From positions 42,449-106,448 of the forward strand of contig JAUCBJ010001135.1 in the NCBI GenBank assembly GCA_032718475.1: a DNA stretch of 64,000 nt. Reading direction: 5' to 3'. Source of the stretch: Nemertoderma westbladi. Taxonomy: Eukaryota > Xenacoelomorpha > Nemertodermatida > Nemertodermatidae. The notes beneath the pieces were generated by a model. The model saw only the letters and a list, made by a program, of their open reading frames with translations. It made no database searches and was not told the origin of the DNA. Positions 51,628 to 62,899 of the stretch are shown in pieces (the stretch's first letter is position 1; each line of letters opens with the position of its first letter). A program made the translations under genes and the position numbers.

Positions 51628-54600
51628 ACTACTACTAGGATCGGCATGCTGCATTGCAGCTGCATTTTTAAGAATGCTGTGCCGGCTTGTCAACAAAATT
51701 GCACCGCCACAACTCCCTATCACCCATGACATTTGCTAGATCATCCGCATCTTTAAGGCCAGTGTCGTTTAAGATGCGTCTCAAGAAAGTCATGGGCTGT
51801 CCACCATGCTTATTCACTCCATGAGGCTGCCAAAGTACAAGATTATGCACTGGCTGGTCCTCACGGCGAAAGCAATGTCCTGCAAAGCGGAGGCGATTTT
51901 GTTCTAGTGTCAAGCTTGGGGGAACCAATGAGACACCTCCAATGTTATATAGTGTCTGGTTGGAGATGTGTGCATTGTACTTGACACAATGAATCCGGCG
52001 TAGCATTCTTGTGAATGTGCCATCCAGAGATTTGGTGTCCTCAGCAGTTAGAGCCCAGCATGGACTCCCGTAGAGGAGTACTGGAACTACTGCTGCTCTA
52101 AATAATCGGACCTTAAGTTTCCGATTAATTCTCGGTGACTTCCAAATCCTGTAAAGCATATTCAAGGCTGCCCATGCCTTTCCCTTATGTATTCGAAGGT
52201 CCTCACCTGACTTCCGGATCCATGATCCCAGGTAACAGAAGTCGTCCACATGCTCAAGCATACCATCCTTTGAGCTTATGCTCATCCGATCAGAGACTTG
52301 CTGAGGACTTTCAAAGTTAACTGTCAGAATTTTGGTCTTTCTGGAGTTAATAAAAATACCAACACTAGAAGCAGCATGTTCTAATGAGCTGAGGAGTCGT
52401 TGGGCTCCCTCTAATGATTCTGAGAGTACTCCTAAGTCATCAGCAAAGTCTAGATCAGTTAGGTACTTGGCAGGATTTCCTCGACTTCTGGAGCCAGTAG
52501 GTGGAGTTATCATCACCCCATCATCATTATGATGATCTAAGGACATGCGTAGAACATAGTCAACCACAATAATGAACAAGAATGGCGCAAGTGTGTCTCC
52601 TTGGAGGACGCCCCATAACACTTCAAATGGTTCTGTGTCACCGTCAACAGTAGACACAAATGTTGTCGAACCATCGTATACTGATCTGATTGCTGCAATA
52701 ATTTCATCAGGAATCCCATATAATGAAAGTATGCTGAACATACGTGAGCGAGAGACTGAATCAAAGGCCTTGAAGAAGTCAACAAAGATAACAGCCAGAT
52801 GCCTGTCTTTCTTTTTTGATAATTCTTCAATTATCCTTCTAAGTGCCAAAATGGGCTCCATGGTTCCACGACCTTTGCGGAACCCATTCTGATTTCCACG
52901 GAGCAGTCTCTCAATTGGATCCCTGATGCGATTTAATAGAATCCTATTGTATAGCTTTGCAGCAATCGAGATCAATGAGATTCCCCGAAAAGAACCATAG
53001 AGTGTTAGGTTGCCCTTCTTGGGAACTGGCACCAACTTATTTGTTTTCATTTCTTGTGGGACTCTTGTTGTTCGGTACATGTCTACTATGATGGGATAGA
53101 TGAGCTTTAAACACTCAGGTATTTTAAAGACCTCAGGGGGAACACCATCTACTCCACTGGCACGATTGGTCTTAATGCTCTTTGCAGCAGCCTTCACTTC
53201 TGCAAAGGAGATATCGCCAATGGGAATATCTGGGAGTACAGACTCAGACACTTTTACTTCTATAAAGTTATCAGGCAATACCCTGTCATTATTGAGGAGC
53301 TTTTCAAAGTGGGCTTTCCAACCATTGAGGCGATCGGCTGGTGATTCAGCCTTAACCTTGGTGGTTGGTTGGCTTTTCCTCCCAGTAAGCAGATTGATCG
53401 ATTTCCATGCCTGGGATGATTGCCTGCTGTCGTCAGCATCATTGATGGCATCAACCTGTTGGTTTATTAGCTCCTGTAGATTAACAGAGTACTGCCTGTT
53501 CAGGGACCTAGATGCAGCCTTAACTGCATTCTTGGCCGCTGTAGTCTGTTTGAGTCGGGACTCTTTCTGCGCCTTATGAAGGTCATTTCGGCACTTCTGA
53601 ATTTTGTTGTCAGTCCAGGGGACCCTTTTCCTGTTTCGAGGGTATAAAGGAACTGTTTCTGCAGCTGCTAACTTAACTGCTTCTGTAAAGGCAGTATAGC
53701 CCTCACAGTGATCTGCCGCCTCAGAGGCAAGAGCCTCATACCTGTTGCTCAGCTGTAGTGTAAAGCTGGATCTCACACTTGGCTGTTGCAACAGAGAGGA
53801 CCAGTCATGCCGCGGCAAGGCAGATTTCGTTGTTCTGCTAGCACGCAGACTAAGTCTTACCTTGGCCACAATAAGGCGGTGATCACTGGAGAAGGGTCGA
53901 AGTGTAAATGCATTACAGTCTTGTATAGAGCTCCTGTATTTCCTGCGAAACAGAATATGGTCTATCTGGGACTTGTGACCACTGGGTCCACTATGAGTCC
54001 ATAGCTTTCCAGTTCGCTTCTTGAACTGGGTTCCAGCCGAAAACAATCCATTTCCAGAGATAAAATCCTGAAGATGGACAGAATTTCGGTTAACACTATT
54101 GCTATAGACCAATTGCGATGTAGGTGATTGATGCAGACTTGCATTAAAGTCTCCCAGGAATGTTAAGAATGCATGCTGATCCACTCCATCAGTAGCTGCT
54201 TGTAGATTGTGGTAGAAATTTTCCACCTCCTCTACAGGGGCAACACTAGTTGGAGAGTAGCACACAATCAGAACCACCTTAGGAAACTTCTTAGCCCGTC
54301 TTCCAGAACATGAGAAGTGGCAACGGATGATGCGGTTAGAGATTTGGTCTATTTTGTCCAATGCTGCATGTGCAGTTGGATTCATCAATAGACCAATTCC
54401 ACCATTGCCACTATCATCTGCTGACGCGAGGGCGAGTCGCCAACCGCCCCCCATGTCCTTAATCAGAACCTCATCATTCTGTCCAGTCTGCATTCGGTGC
54501 TCTTGAACACCCACTGCGCTAAGAGAAAGCTTATCTGCCAAGGCAGTCAGCTCACCTTGTCGCATTGGGGACCCGAGTGTTAGGGTGTTTACTGAGGCTA

Positions 54601-55267
54601 GTCTAGTAACTTGCCTCAGATTCACCAATGGCTTTGTTGGTCGGGGTGGAACATGAGAATAGCCTCCAACTCCAGAATCCCTCTCCCCATCACAATCTGG
54701 CCTCCCTGGTGACCCAGGGTTTGGGCCAGAAAGGTCATCAGGAAAGGGACTCAAAGAATTGTTGGCTGCTCTCTCTCCAGTAGGGGGTGAGACAGGCAGC
54801 CGGTCAGGAGTTAACTGACGCCTGTGAGGCCGATTGTGTCCGGTAATTCCACTGGCCTCTAGTGGCCGGACCTCCGCATTGCTAATGTAATCCATAGTGG
54901 GGGTTGGGGGTGCTTTTTTGCCGAGTCAGCTCTCGGGGCAAATACCACACCCTGGTTTGCCATTCCACGGGGTGGGTTTCGCAATGGAGTCAGATATGAG
55001 GCCCATCACCCATATCTACTCTGGCGCACATGACCCACCATTGGCTGTTGCAGCTCATCTGCTGGGTCATGCCCTGTACCCATGCTGCCAGGTGCAGGTC
55101 GCAGTGAAGTGCTCTCAGAGTGAACATGAGAACACTCTACTCCTGACCAGCCATTGGTAGATCACCATCTGCCTGGTCAGGCCATATACCCCTGCAGCCA
55201 AGTATATGGGTCCTTAATCCAGGACCAAGGGCGTCCTTATCCCAGAACGAAGGGGGTCCTAGTTACA
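51628..55267 (-). mobile_element. RTE-like LINE copy 3, near full length
   Basis: A 3.64-kb minus-strand copy nearly identical to copy 1, lacking about 113 bp at its 5' end, inserted in the 26-bp minisatellite. GATT on both sides (51624-51627, 55268-55271) could be a short target duplication, but because the target is itself repetitive this is uncertain. Confidence 0.9.
51668..54895 (-). CDS. LINE polyprotein, copy 3 (intact): endonuclease and reverse transcriptase
   Basis: 1075 codons from ATG 54895, the same length as the ORF of copy 1 with about a dozen to twenty amino-acid differences seen (for example GRRAKKF for GRLAKKF, LLYGSPCW for LLYRSPCW, LNMLYRIW for LNRLSRIW). All endonuclease (VQEHR, GDFN, SDHRL) and reverse transcriptase (VDFFKAFDSV, FADD) motifs are intact. 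Two independent intact ORFs of this family in 64 kb point to recent mobility. Confidence 0.93.
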   Translation of the reverse strand: MDYISNAEVRPLEASGITGHNRPHRRQLTPDRLPVSPPTGERAANNSLSPFPDDLSGPNPGSPGRPDCDGERDSGVGGYSHVPPRPTKPLVNLRQVTRLASVNTLTLGSPMRQGELTALADKLSLSAVGVQEHRMQTGQNDEVLIKDMGGGWRLALASADDSGNGGIGLLMNPTAHAALDKIDQISNRIIRCHFSCSGRRAKKFPKVVLIVCYSPTSVAPVEEVENFYHNLQAATDGVDQHAFLTFLGDFNASLHQSPTSQLVYSNSVNRNSVHLQDFISGNGLFSAGTQFKKRTGKLWTHSGPSGHKSQIDHILFRRKYRSSIQDCNAFTLRPFSSDHRLIVAKVRLSLRASRTTKSALPRHDWSSLLQQPSVRSSFTLQLSNRYEALASEAADHCEGYTAFTEAVKLAAAETVPLYPRNRKRVPWTDNKIQKCRNDLHKAQKESRLKQTTAAKNAVKAASRSLNRQYSVNLQELINQQVDAINDADDSRQSSQAWKSINLLTGRKSQPTTKVKAESPADRLNGWKAHFEKLLNNDRVLPDNFIEVKVSESVLPDIPIGDISFAEVKAAAKSIKTNRASGVDGVPPEVFKIPECLKLIYPIIVDMYRTTRVPQEMKTNKLVPVPKKGNLTLYGSFRGISLISIAAKLYNRILLNRIRDPIERLLRGNQNGFRKGRGTMEPILALRRIIEELSKKKDRHLAVIFVDFFKAFDSVSRSRMFSILSLYGIPDEIIAAIRSVYDGSTTFVSTVDGDTEPFEVLWGVLQGDTLAPFLFIIVVDYVLRMSLDHHNDDGVMITPPTGSRSRGNPAKYLTDLDFADDLGVLSESLEGAQRLLSSLEHAASSVGIFINSRKTKILTVNFESPQQVSDRMSISSKDGMLEHVDDFCYLGSWIRKSGEDLRIHKGKAWAALNMLYRIWKSPRINRKLKVRLFRAAVVPVLLYGSPCWALTAEDTKSLDGTFTRMLRRIHCVKYNAHISNQTLYNIGGVSLVPPSLTLEQNRLRFAGHCFRREDQPVHNLVLWQPHGVNKHGGQPMTFLRRILNDTGLKDADDLANVMGDRELWRCNFVDKPAQHS

Positions 55268-57950
55268 GATTGGTATGGCGCAGATATCAGTGTGAGTGGT
55301 ATGGCGCAGATATCAGTGTGAGTGGTATGGCGCAGATATCAGTGTGAGTGTTATGGCGCGGATATCAGTGTGAGTGGTATGGCGCAGATATCAGTGTGAT
55401 TGGTATGGCGCGGATATCAGTGTGTGTGGTATGGCACAGATATCAGTGTGAGTGGTATGGCGCAGATATCAGTGTGAGTGGTATGGCGCAGATATCAGTG
55501 TGAGTGTTATGGCGCTGATATCAGTGTGAGTGGTATGGCGCAGATATCAGTGTGATTGGTATGGCGCGGATATCAGTGTGTGTGGTATGGCACAGATATC
55601 AGTGTGAGTGGTATGGCGCAGATATCAGTGTGAGTGGTATGGCGCAGATATCAGTGTGAGTGTTATGGCGCGGATATCAGTGTGAGTGGTATGGCGCAGA
55701 TATCAGTGTGATTGGTATGGCGCGGATATCAGTGTGTGTGGTATGGCACAGATATCAGTGTGAGTGCTATGGCGCAGATATCAATGTAAGTGGTATGGCG
55801 CAGATATCAATGTAAGTGGTATGGCGCAGATATCAGTGTGAGTGGTATGGCGCAGATATCAGTGTGAGTGGTATGGCGCAGATATCAATGTAAGTGGTAT
55901 GGCGCAGATATCAATGTAAGTGGTATGGCGCAGATATCAGTGTGAGTGGTATGGCGCAGATATCAGTGTGAGTGGTATGGCGCAGATATCAATGTGAGTG
56001 GTATGGCGCAGATATAAGTGTGAGTGGTATGGCGCAGATATCAATGTAAGTGGTATGGCGCAGATATCAGTGTGAGTGGTATGGCGCAGATATAAGTGTG
56101 AGTGGTATGGCGCAGATATCAGGGTGATTGGTATGGCGCAGATATCAATGTGAGTGGTATGGCGCAGATATCAGTGTGAGTGGTATGGCGCAGATATCAG
56201 TGTGAGTGGTATGGCGCAGATATCAGGGTGAGTGGTATGGCGCAGATATCAGTGTGAGTGGTATGGCGCAGATATCAGGGTGAGTGGTATGGCGCAGATA
56301 TCAATGTGAGTGGTATGGCGCAGATATCAGTGTGAGTGGTATGGCGCAGATATCAGTGTGAGTGGTAAGGCGCAGATATCAGTGTGAGTGGTATGGCGCA
56401 GATATCAGTGTGAGTGGTATGGCGCACATATCAGTGTGAGTGGTATGGCGCAGATATCAGGGTGAGTGGTATGGCGCAGATATCAGTGTGAGTGGTATGG
56501 CGCGGATATCAGTGTGAGTGGTAAGGCGCAGATATCAGTGTGAGTGGTATGGCGCAGATATCAGTGTGAGTGGTAAGGCGCAGATATCAGTGTGAGTGGT
56601 ATGGCGCAGATATCAGTGTGAGTGGTATGGCGCAGATATCAGTGTGAGTGGTATGGCGCAGATATCAGGGTGAGTGGTATGGCGCAGATATCAGTGTGAG
56701 TGGTATGGCGCAGATATCAGGGTGAGTGGTATGGCGCAGATATCAGTGTGAGTGGTATGGCGCAGATATAAGTGTGAGTGGTATGGCGCAGATATAAGTG
56801 TGAGTGGTATGGCGCAGATATCAGGGTGAGTGGTATGGCGCAGATATCAGGGTGAGTGGTATGGCGCAGATATCAGTGTGAGTGGTATGGCGCAGATATA
56901 AGTGTGAGTGGTATGGCGCAGATATCAGTGTGAGTGGTATGGCGCAGATATCAGTGTGAGTGGTATGGCGCAGATATCAGTGTGAGTGGTAAGGCGCAGA
57001 TATAAGTGTGAGTGGTATGGCGCAGATATCAGTGTGAGTGGTATGGCGCAGATATCAGTGTGAGTGGTATGGCGCAGATATCAGGGTGAGTGGTATGGCG
57101 CAGATATCAGTGTGAGTGGTATGGCGCAGATATCAGTGTGAGTGGTATGGCGCAGATATCAGTGTGAGTGGTATGGCGCAGATATCAATGTAAGTGGTAT
57201 GGCGCAGATATCAGTGTGAGTGGTATGGCGCAGATATCAGTGTGAGTGGTATGGCGCAGATATCAGGGTGTGTGGGATGGCGCGGATATCAGTGTGAGTG
57301 GTATGGCACAGATATCAGGGTGAGTGGTATGGCGCAGATATCAGGGTGAGTGGTATGGCGCAGATATCAGGGTAAGTGGTATGGCGCAGATATCAGGGTG
57401 AGTGGTATGGCACAGATATCAATGTGAGTGGTATGGCGCAGATATCAGTGTGAGTGGTATGGCGCAGATATCAGGGTAAGTGGTATGGCACAGATATCAG
57501 TGTGTGTGGTATGGCACAGATATCAGGGTGTGTGGTATGGCGCAGATATCAGTGTGAGTGGTATGGCGCTGATATCAGGGTGAGTGGTAAGGCGCAGATA
57601 TCAGTGTGAGTGGTATGGCGCGGATATCAGTGTGAGTGGTATGGCGCGGATATCAGTGTGAGTGGTATGGCGTAGATATCAGGGTAAGTGGTATGGCGCA
57701 GATATCAGGGTGAGTGGTATGGCACAGATATCAATGTGAGTGGTATGGCGCAGATATCAGTGTGAGTGGTATGGCGCAGATATCAGGGTAAGTGGTATGG
57801 CACAGATATCAATGTGAGTGGTATGGCACAGATATCAGTGTGAGTGGTATGGCGCAGATATCAGTGTGTGTGGTATGGCACAGATATCAGTGTGAGTGGT
57901 AAGGCGCGGATATTAGTGTGTGTGGTATAGCGCGGATATCAATGATTTGT
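55268..57950. repeat. 26-bp minisatellite, main array (~100 units)
   Basis: Head-to-tail units of GGTATGGCGCAGATATCAGT plus GTGAGT. Recurrent variants are CAGGGTGAG, CAATGTAAG, ATAAGTGTG, GGCACAG and GGCGCGG. Variants cluster in local runs (a block with a GTTATGGCGCGG unit repeats at about 55345-55740), showing higher-order duplication. No ORF is maintained; the unit length is not a multiple of three. Confidence 0.97.
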
Positions 57951-58027
57951 TTTTGAAAACCCTTATGACGAATTTATGTAAATATGTAAGCGCGGTTTTG
58001 GAAATTTATACAGTATAATTTACGGTA
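57951..58027. other. Short flank between minisatellite and Gypsy-2
   Basis: AT-rich; ends in the target duplication CGGTA (58023-58027). Confidence 0.6.
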
Positions 58028-58245
58028 TGGTATGTCTGCACTATCGGAATATCCCCAATAATATGAATATCAATAGTATATAAGGCAGACACGTATAATA
58101 TAAAAGTGTAGTACAGCAGTACAGTGTAATATCAGTACAGCATAGCAATAGGGAAAACCCTCCACCTATCTAGTGGTACCGGTATCTTAAGTACATAGTC
58201 CTATAAGGGGCGAGCCATGTATATTGTACATATCAGTACATATCA
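58028..58245 (-). repeat. Gypsy-2 3' LTR
   Basis: 218 bp; in plus orientation starts TGGTATGTCTGC and ends TACATATCA. Confidence 0.95.
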
Positions 58246-58259
58246 ACTCCCCCTTTTAG
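58246..58259 (-). promoter_or_regulatory. Gypsy-2 polypurine tract
   Basis: Minus strand CTAAAAGGGGGAGT directly before the 3' LTR. Confidence 0.8.
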
Positions 58260-58278
58260 ATTTTTAATGTTTTTCAAT

Positions 58279-61200
58279 TTAAAATCTTGTTTCGTAAACC
58301 CGTTCATCGAATCGCACAATGGGTTTACGTGAGCGTGTACTGCGGCGTAGTAAATTGCTTTCAGTTTCTTCTGAGTGGTTATTACTTGCTTCAGCTTCAA
58401 CGTTTGTATCAGATATACTTTCAGTTTCGAAGTCACCGGTTTGCAAGTCGTTTCCAAGTTCTAGCGGCTCGTTGAATTGTCGTATGAATCGTTGGTTTCT
58501 CCGCATTGCGCGCCCAGATGGGAGTTTTATCCAATAGTCACGCGCTCCTTGCCGGCTGGTTATAATTCCGGTGCGGTCCCAATGTCTGGTGCGGGTGTTT
58601 TGTAGGCGCACTTTGGTATCAACGGGCAATGGTTTTAGGTTTCGCGCAGTGCTATTATAGTGGTCTATCGCCTTCTTACGAATAATGCTGTGTTTGTTGT
58701 CTGCTTCTTCAGCAGCATCGCGCCATTTAGGATCGTAAGTAGTATGGTGAGCTGGCACTCGTGACTGTAGATTGTGACCGAACACAATCTCGTTGGGAGA
58801 ACGGCCGTCGAAACGCGGGGTATTGCGTAATTCTAGAATAGCTTCCTGGAAGTTCTCAGAAGTAATATCCTGTGTGGGCAACTTCGCTAGCATAGATTTT
58901 ATTATGTTAACATTACATTCCGCGTGGCCATTACTGGAAGGAAAATGGGGACTACTTGGTGCCCATTTTACTCCCCAGTGTTCTAGAAAAATTTTAAAAT
59001 GTTTTGCGGCGAATTGTGGTCCGTTGTCTGTCCGCATGTGAGTTGGAACTCCGAAGTCGGCAAAGAAATGACGGACAACAGCGGCGACCTGCCGTGATGA
59101 GGGGTCGTTTCGCCATTGGGCTACTACAGGGTAGCCTGACAACATATCTGTATAAACTAAGTATTTGCGTCCAGCAGTAGTGAATAAATCCGCAGATACC
59201 CACTGAAATGGTCTGTCTGGGGGACGGTCCGTTATTAGTTTCTCCTTAGGTAGGCTGCGTTGGCGCTGTTGGCATTGCTCGCAGCCCCCAACGAGTTTGG
59301 CAATGTCCTTATTTATCCCGGGCCAAAAAACGACTTCGCGAGCTCGTTGTTTGGTACGTACTATACCCTGATGTGGGGCGTGTAAACGTTTTAGAACGAG
59401 GTTTCGTTTTGATTTCGGGATGACTAATTGTACACCAAATAAAACCAGTCCATTTTCGACGGACATTTCGTGGATAATAGATTTACACTGTTGTGTCAGG
59501 CTGGACACAGTATTTTTATTTGTAGGTCCCTGAAGAATTTCACACACAAGGGATTGGTAGTCAGGGTCCACTAATGCTGCAGCCCGGATCTCTTCTATGA
59601 CAGGGTCATCAGTAGAAGGGATATGGGGCGAGCCACACTGTAAGGTAGTATTTTGCATACTATTTTGATGGGGTTGTAATGCAGAGGAAATTGCAGCCAA
59701 AGTTGAGGTGTTATCCATCTCATCCTCGATTACATCCTCTGGATTATCAACTGGGGCACGGCTTAAACCGTCGGCAATGCGATTTTTCTCACCTTGCCGC
59801 CATTCTACATCAAATTGATAATTTGACTGCAATTCAGCTTTTATACGCTGTATTTTGTTATTCTCAACTTGACCCAGTGTATGTTTGTTAAAAATAGAAA
59901 CGAGTGGGCGGTGGTCAGTAATTACTTCAATGCCAGCCAGATATATGCGGCATTTCTCCAAACCAAACTTTATTGCAATGGTTTCGAGTTCTATAGTTGC
60001 ATATCGACTTTCCGCACTCGTTAAAAATCGACTACCACACATGATTAATTTCCATTCATTTTGTTGTTTTTGCATTAAATTAAAACCCAGACCTTGTAAC
60101 CGACTGGCGTCTGTTTCAAGGCGCGTTTCGGCCTGGAGTTCGAATGGGGCTAAGACAGGGGGACTCGTTAACGCGAGTTTAACCTCTTTAAATGCATTAT
60201 CCTGCATGGTTGTCCAGGTGAAACTATTTCTAGTGCGCAATAATTCACGCAGAGGAATTGCGGCTGAGCTCACGGCTGAGGAGAAACATCCCAGCTGGTT
60301 GGTGAGACCCATGAAGCTTCTCAACTCTGTTATATTTGTGGGAGTAGGAAAGTCAACGATTGCGCGGATTTTCTCCGGATCGGCCTCTACTCCGGCACTG
60401 GAAAGTATAAAACCAGCAAATTGGATACGTTGTTTGGCGAACTGAAACTTTTTGCGGTTCAGAGTTATTCCGTGGGTGCGACAATGCTCCAATATAGTGC
60501 GGACGCGATCGATGTGTTCTTCTAGGGATTCATCCTCTATGAGTATATCATCCACGAGTTTCTTAACGTTAGGTATACCGTCCAGAGCTAGGTCGCCACG
60601 GTAGTTATACGAGTCTCCAGTGGAAATGAATCCCATAGGTGCCCTGGCGTATCGGTAGCGCCCCCAAGGCGTTAGGAACGTGGTAAGGTCGCGCGACTCC
60701 TCAGCCAGCTCCACCTGCCAATAACCCGATTTGGCGTCGAGTTTGGTGAACCAGCGAGCGTTTGGTGTGCGGTCCATCATAATATCGGATGGCGTACGCG
60801 CGTTATGAATTGTCCGTTTCACTTGGTTATTGAGTTTCGTCAAGTCGACGGTCATCCGAATTTCCTCTGGGTTGCCGGGTTTCGGGCATACGACAATCGG
60901 ATGACACCAAGGAACAGCTCGATCCCCGACACGTTCGATTATTCCTTTTGTAAGCATATCCTCGATTTCAATGCGCGCCTTTTCTCTGTAGGCGAGCGGA
61001 ATATTCCGAGCAGCGTAGATGCAAAACGGGGTTGCGTCCTCCCTCAGTTCGATTTTCATCGGTGGGCCGTTCATCGTCCTCAACTCTGAAGGGATAGCGA
61101 AAACGTCGGAAAATTCTTCTATGAGTTTTTTTTCCGTTTTCTCTGCGAGTTTTATATCCGTCGTCGGTAGGACTTCCTTCACAGCACCAACTCTGTATTG

Positions 61201-62838
61201 ATTTGGGAGGGGGGCGGGGAACAGGTCATGTACAATGTGTAGTCCCTTACAAGCTGCTAGGGAGAGGAAGACATCTCTCTTCATTTTATCACAAATGTAT
61301 ATGGTTTCGGTATGAGAGTCAGAGGATGGTTTCGCACAAAGAATAAAGTCTATGGACCCGAGACAATGTATGGATGAACCATCTGCACTCTGGAGGTTTA
61401 CTTCCGTTGGTTGGAGTTTATCCCTCGTTATACCGAACCGTTTTAACAGTTGTATTCCGGCAACTGTAACCTGAGCCCCTGTATCTGCTATGCAGGCTTT
61501 AGTCGCTATGTATTCGCCCTGAGTATCATGGAAGTCTATGGATATAAGGGGCCTCGATGTGTAGGCCGCCTCCTTGAATGCAGCCAGGATTATTGCTCCA
61601 GTTCGTTTCGGCGTCTGTTTCTCTTTTGGATTACGACACACGTCGGCTAGGTGGCCATTACGATTGCAGTTGGAGCACGTTTTACCCTTGGCGGCACACG
61701 GTTTGCTGCTGTTGTGGGGCCAGGTACCGCCACATTTGTAGCAAACATTGGGAGGAAGTTGGGAGTTGCGGCGAGGTTGTTTCTCCTTAGGATCAGCAGA
61801 TTTTTTCTGGCGAGGGCGACCGCGACTATGGGGGCGGGATTTTGGATAAACCGCGCCGACGTTTTGCTTTAGTCGTTGGTCGTCTTTCATAGCCAGTTCT
61901 TTATTGCGGCAAAAATCTACGATTTCTTCGCGTGTTAGCGTAGGTTTCTTTGCGAGCAACTCCAACCGAGTTTCGTCGTCTTCTATACCGCAAATTATGA
62001 GAGTTGATAACCAATCATCCTTTGCCATGCTCTCGAGAATCGCGTCATCCGCCATCTCGCACAAACTAATATAGAAGTCGTCAAAGGATTCTTTATCATC
62101 CTGACGTTTACGGACGAGTTTATAACGGTCCACCGTTATATTTTGTTGGGCTCGCAGGTGATTTCGTATGATCGTAAGGATTTCCTCCATTGACGATGTG
62201 GTATCCTGCGGGATACTAATGGCGTACTGCAATCGGTTCAAAAAATCCGGACTGCAGTATGAGAAGAAGGTTGCTAGTTGATCCTCTCTGATTTTATTAT
62301 CGAGTTTCGTGACCCGGGAATAATTTCGCCAAGTGGCCTCCCACCTTTTAAACTCCTTGAAGTCGACGTCGTCCTCCAATAGGTTTGGTGCGCGTACCGT
62401 GAGTTTAGTTGTTTCACGTTCGTTGACGCGTGGAGCGACGGTATCGATGTTCCGGTCGCGTTGGCGAGAAGTGTCGCCAGCACTGAGAGTTTCCATAAAC
62501 CGGGCGTGTTGTTCCTCCTGTTGTATTTGCAACCCTTGCAGTTGAGTGAACATCCGTAGTTGCTGTTCACGTTGGTCGTTAATCAGCTGCTGTTGCTGGT
62601 GGAGCAGAGCTGCTACATCTATTCCGTGTGCTGCTCCTGCAACTGATTCTACCACCTCTTCTTCTATGTCGCCCTCCTCTAGGAATTTCCGCAGTTTCTG
62701 TTTCAGGGCAACTGTCGAAGTTTTATCGCTAAACGTGATCTCAGCGTTGGTGAGATGAGCTTTTAGCGTATTCCTATCGAGTTTGTCGACGGATGAAGTA
62801 TCGAGGTTGAGGGTGTCATCCTCAGTTGGTAGTGACAT
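58279..62838 (-). CDS. gag-pol: Gypsy-2 Gag-Pol polyprotein (intact)
   Basis: The product is 1519 aa from ATG 62838, the same domain plan and length as the Gypsy-1 protein and clearly homologous, but diverged throughout. Gag has a Gln-rich stretch (about 75-110) and zinc knuckles CYKCGGTWPH and CSNCNRNGHLADVC. Protease DTG is at 452-454. Reverse transcriptase has LDAKSGYWQVEL and VDD (762-764), RNase H has TDASRLQGLG, and integrase has KLVGGCEQCQ plus the triad D1217, D1271, E1307 (DD35E). A GPY/F-like C-terminal part follows; no env or chromodomain. Leu precedes VDD where Tyr is usual. No stop or frameshift, so the copy may be autonomous. Confidence 0.95.
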   Translation of the reverse strand: MSLPTEDDTLNLDTSSVDKLDRNTLKAHLTNAEITFSDKTSTVALKQKLRKFLEEGDIEEEVVESVAGAAHGIDVAALLHQQQQLINDQREQQLRMFTQLQGLQIQQEEQHARFMETLSAGDTSRQRDRNIDTVAPRVNERETTKLTVRAPNLLEDDVDFKEFKRWEATWRNYSRVTKLDNKIREDQLATFFSYCSPDFLNRLQYAISIPQDTTSSMEEILTIIRNHLRAQQNITVDRYKLVRKRQDDKESFDDFYISLCEMADDAILESMAKDDWLSTLIICGIEDDETRLELLAKKPTLTREEIVDFCRNKELAMKDDQRLKQNVGAVYPKSRPHSRGRPRQKKSADPKEKQPRRNSQLPPNVCYKCGGTWPHNSSKPCAAKGKTCSNCNRNGHLADVCRNPKEKQTPKRTGAIILAAFKEAAYTSRPLISIDFHDTQGEYIATKACIADTGAQVTVAGIQLLKRFGITRDKLQPTEVNLQSADGSSIHCLGSIDFILCAKPSSDSHTETIYICDKMKRDVFLSLAACKGLHIVHDLFPAPLPNQYRVGAVKEVLPTTDIKLAEKTEKKLIEEFSDVFAIPSELRTMNGPPMKIELREDATPFCIYAARNIPLAYREKARIEIEDMLTKGIIERVGDRAVPWCHPIVVCPKPGNPEEIRMTVDLTKLNNQVKRTIHNARTPSDIMMDRTPNARWFTKLDAKSGYWQVELAEESRDLTTFLTPWGRYRYARAPMGFISTGDSYNYRGDLALDGIPNVKKLVDDILIEDESLEEHIDRVRTILEHCRTHGITLNRKKFQFAKQRIQFAGFILSSAGVEADPEKIRAIVDFPTPTNITELRSFMGLTNQLGCFSSAVSSAAIPLRELLRTRNSFTWTTMQDNAFKEVKLALTSPPVLAPFELQAETRLETDASRLQGLGFNLMQKQQNEWKLIMCGSRFLTSAESRYATIELETIAIKFGLEKCRIYLAGIEVITDHRPLVSIFNKHTLGQVENNKIQRIKAELQSNYQFDVEWRQGEKNRIADGLSRAPVDNPEDVIEDEMDNTSTLAAISSALQPHQNSMQNTTLQCGSPHIPSTDDPVIEEIRAAALVDPDYQSLVCEILQGPTNKNTVSSLTQQCKSIIHEMSVENGLVLFGVQLVIPKSKRNLVLKRLHAPHQGIVRTKQRAREVVFWPGINKDIAKLVGGCEQCQQRQRSLPKEKLITDRPPDRPFQWVSADLFTTAGRKYLVYTDMLSGYPVVAQWRNDPSSRQVAAVVRHFFADFGVPTHMRTDNGPQFAAKHFKIFLEHWGVKWAPSSPHFPSSNGHAECNVNIIKSMLAKLPTQDITSENFQEAILELRNTPRFDGRSPNEIVFGHNLQSRVPAHHTTYDPKWRDAAEEADNKHSIIRKKAIDHYNSTARNLKPLPVDTKVRLQNTRTRHWDRTGIITSRQGARDYWIKLPSGRAMRRNQRFIRQFNEPLELGNDLQTGDFETESISDTNVEAEASNNHSEETESNLLRRSTRSRKPIVRFDERVYETRF

Positions 62839-62899
62839 TTTTGGGTTGGCGTTCAGGCGGTTGCTTTTGGCTACACTTTAAATGCTAAATGCGTGTTGT

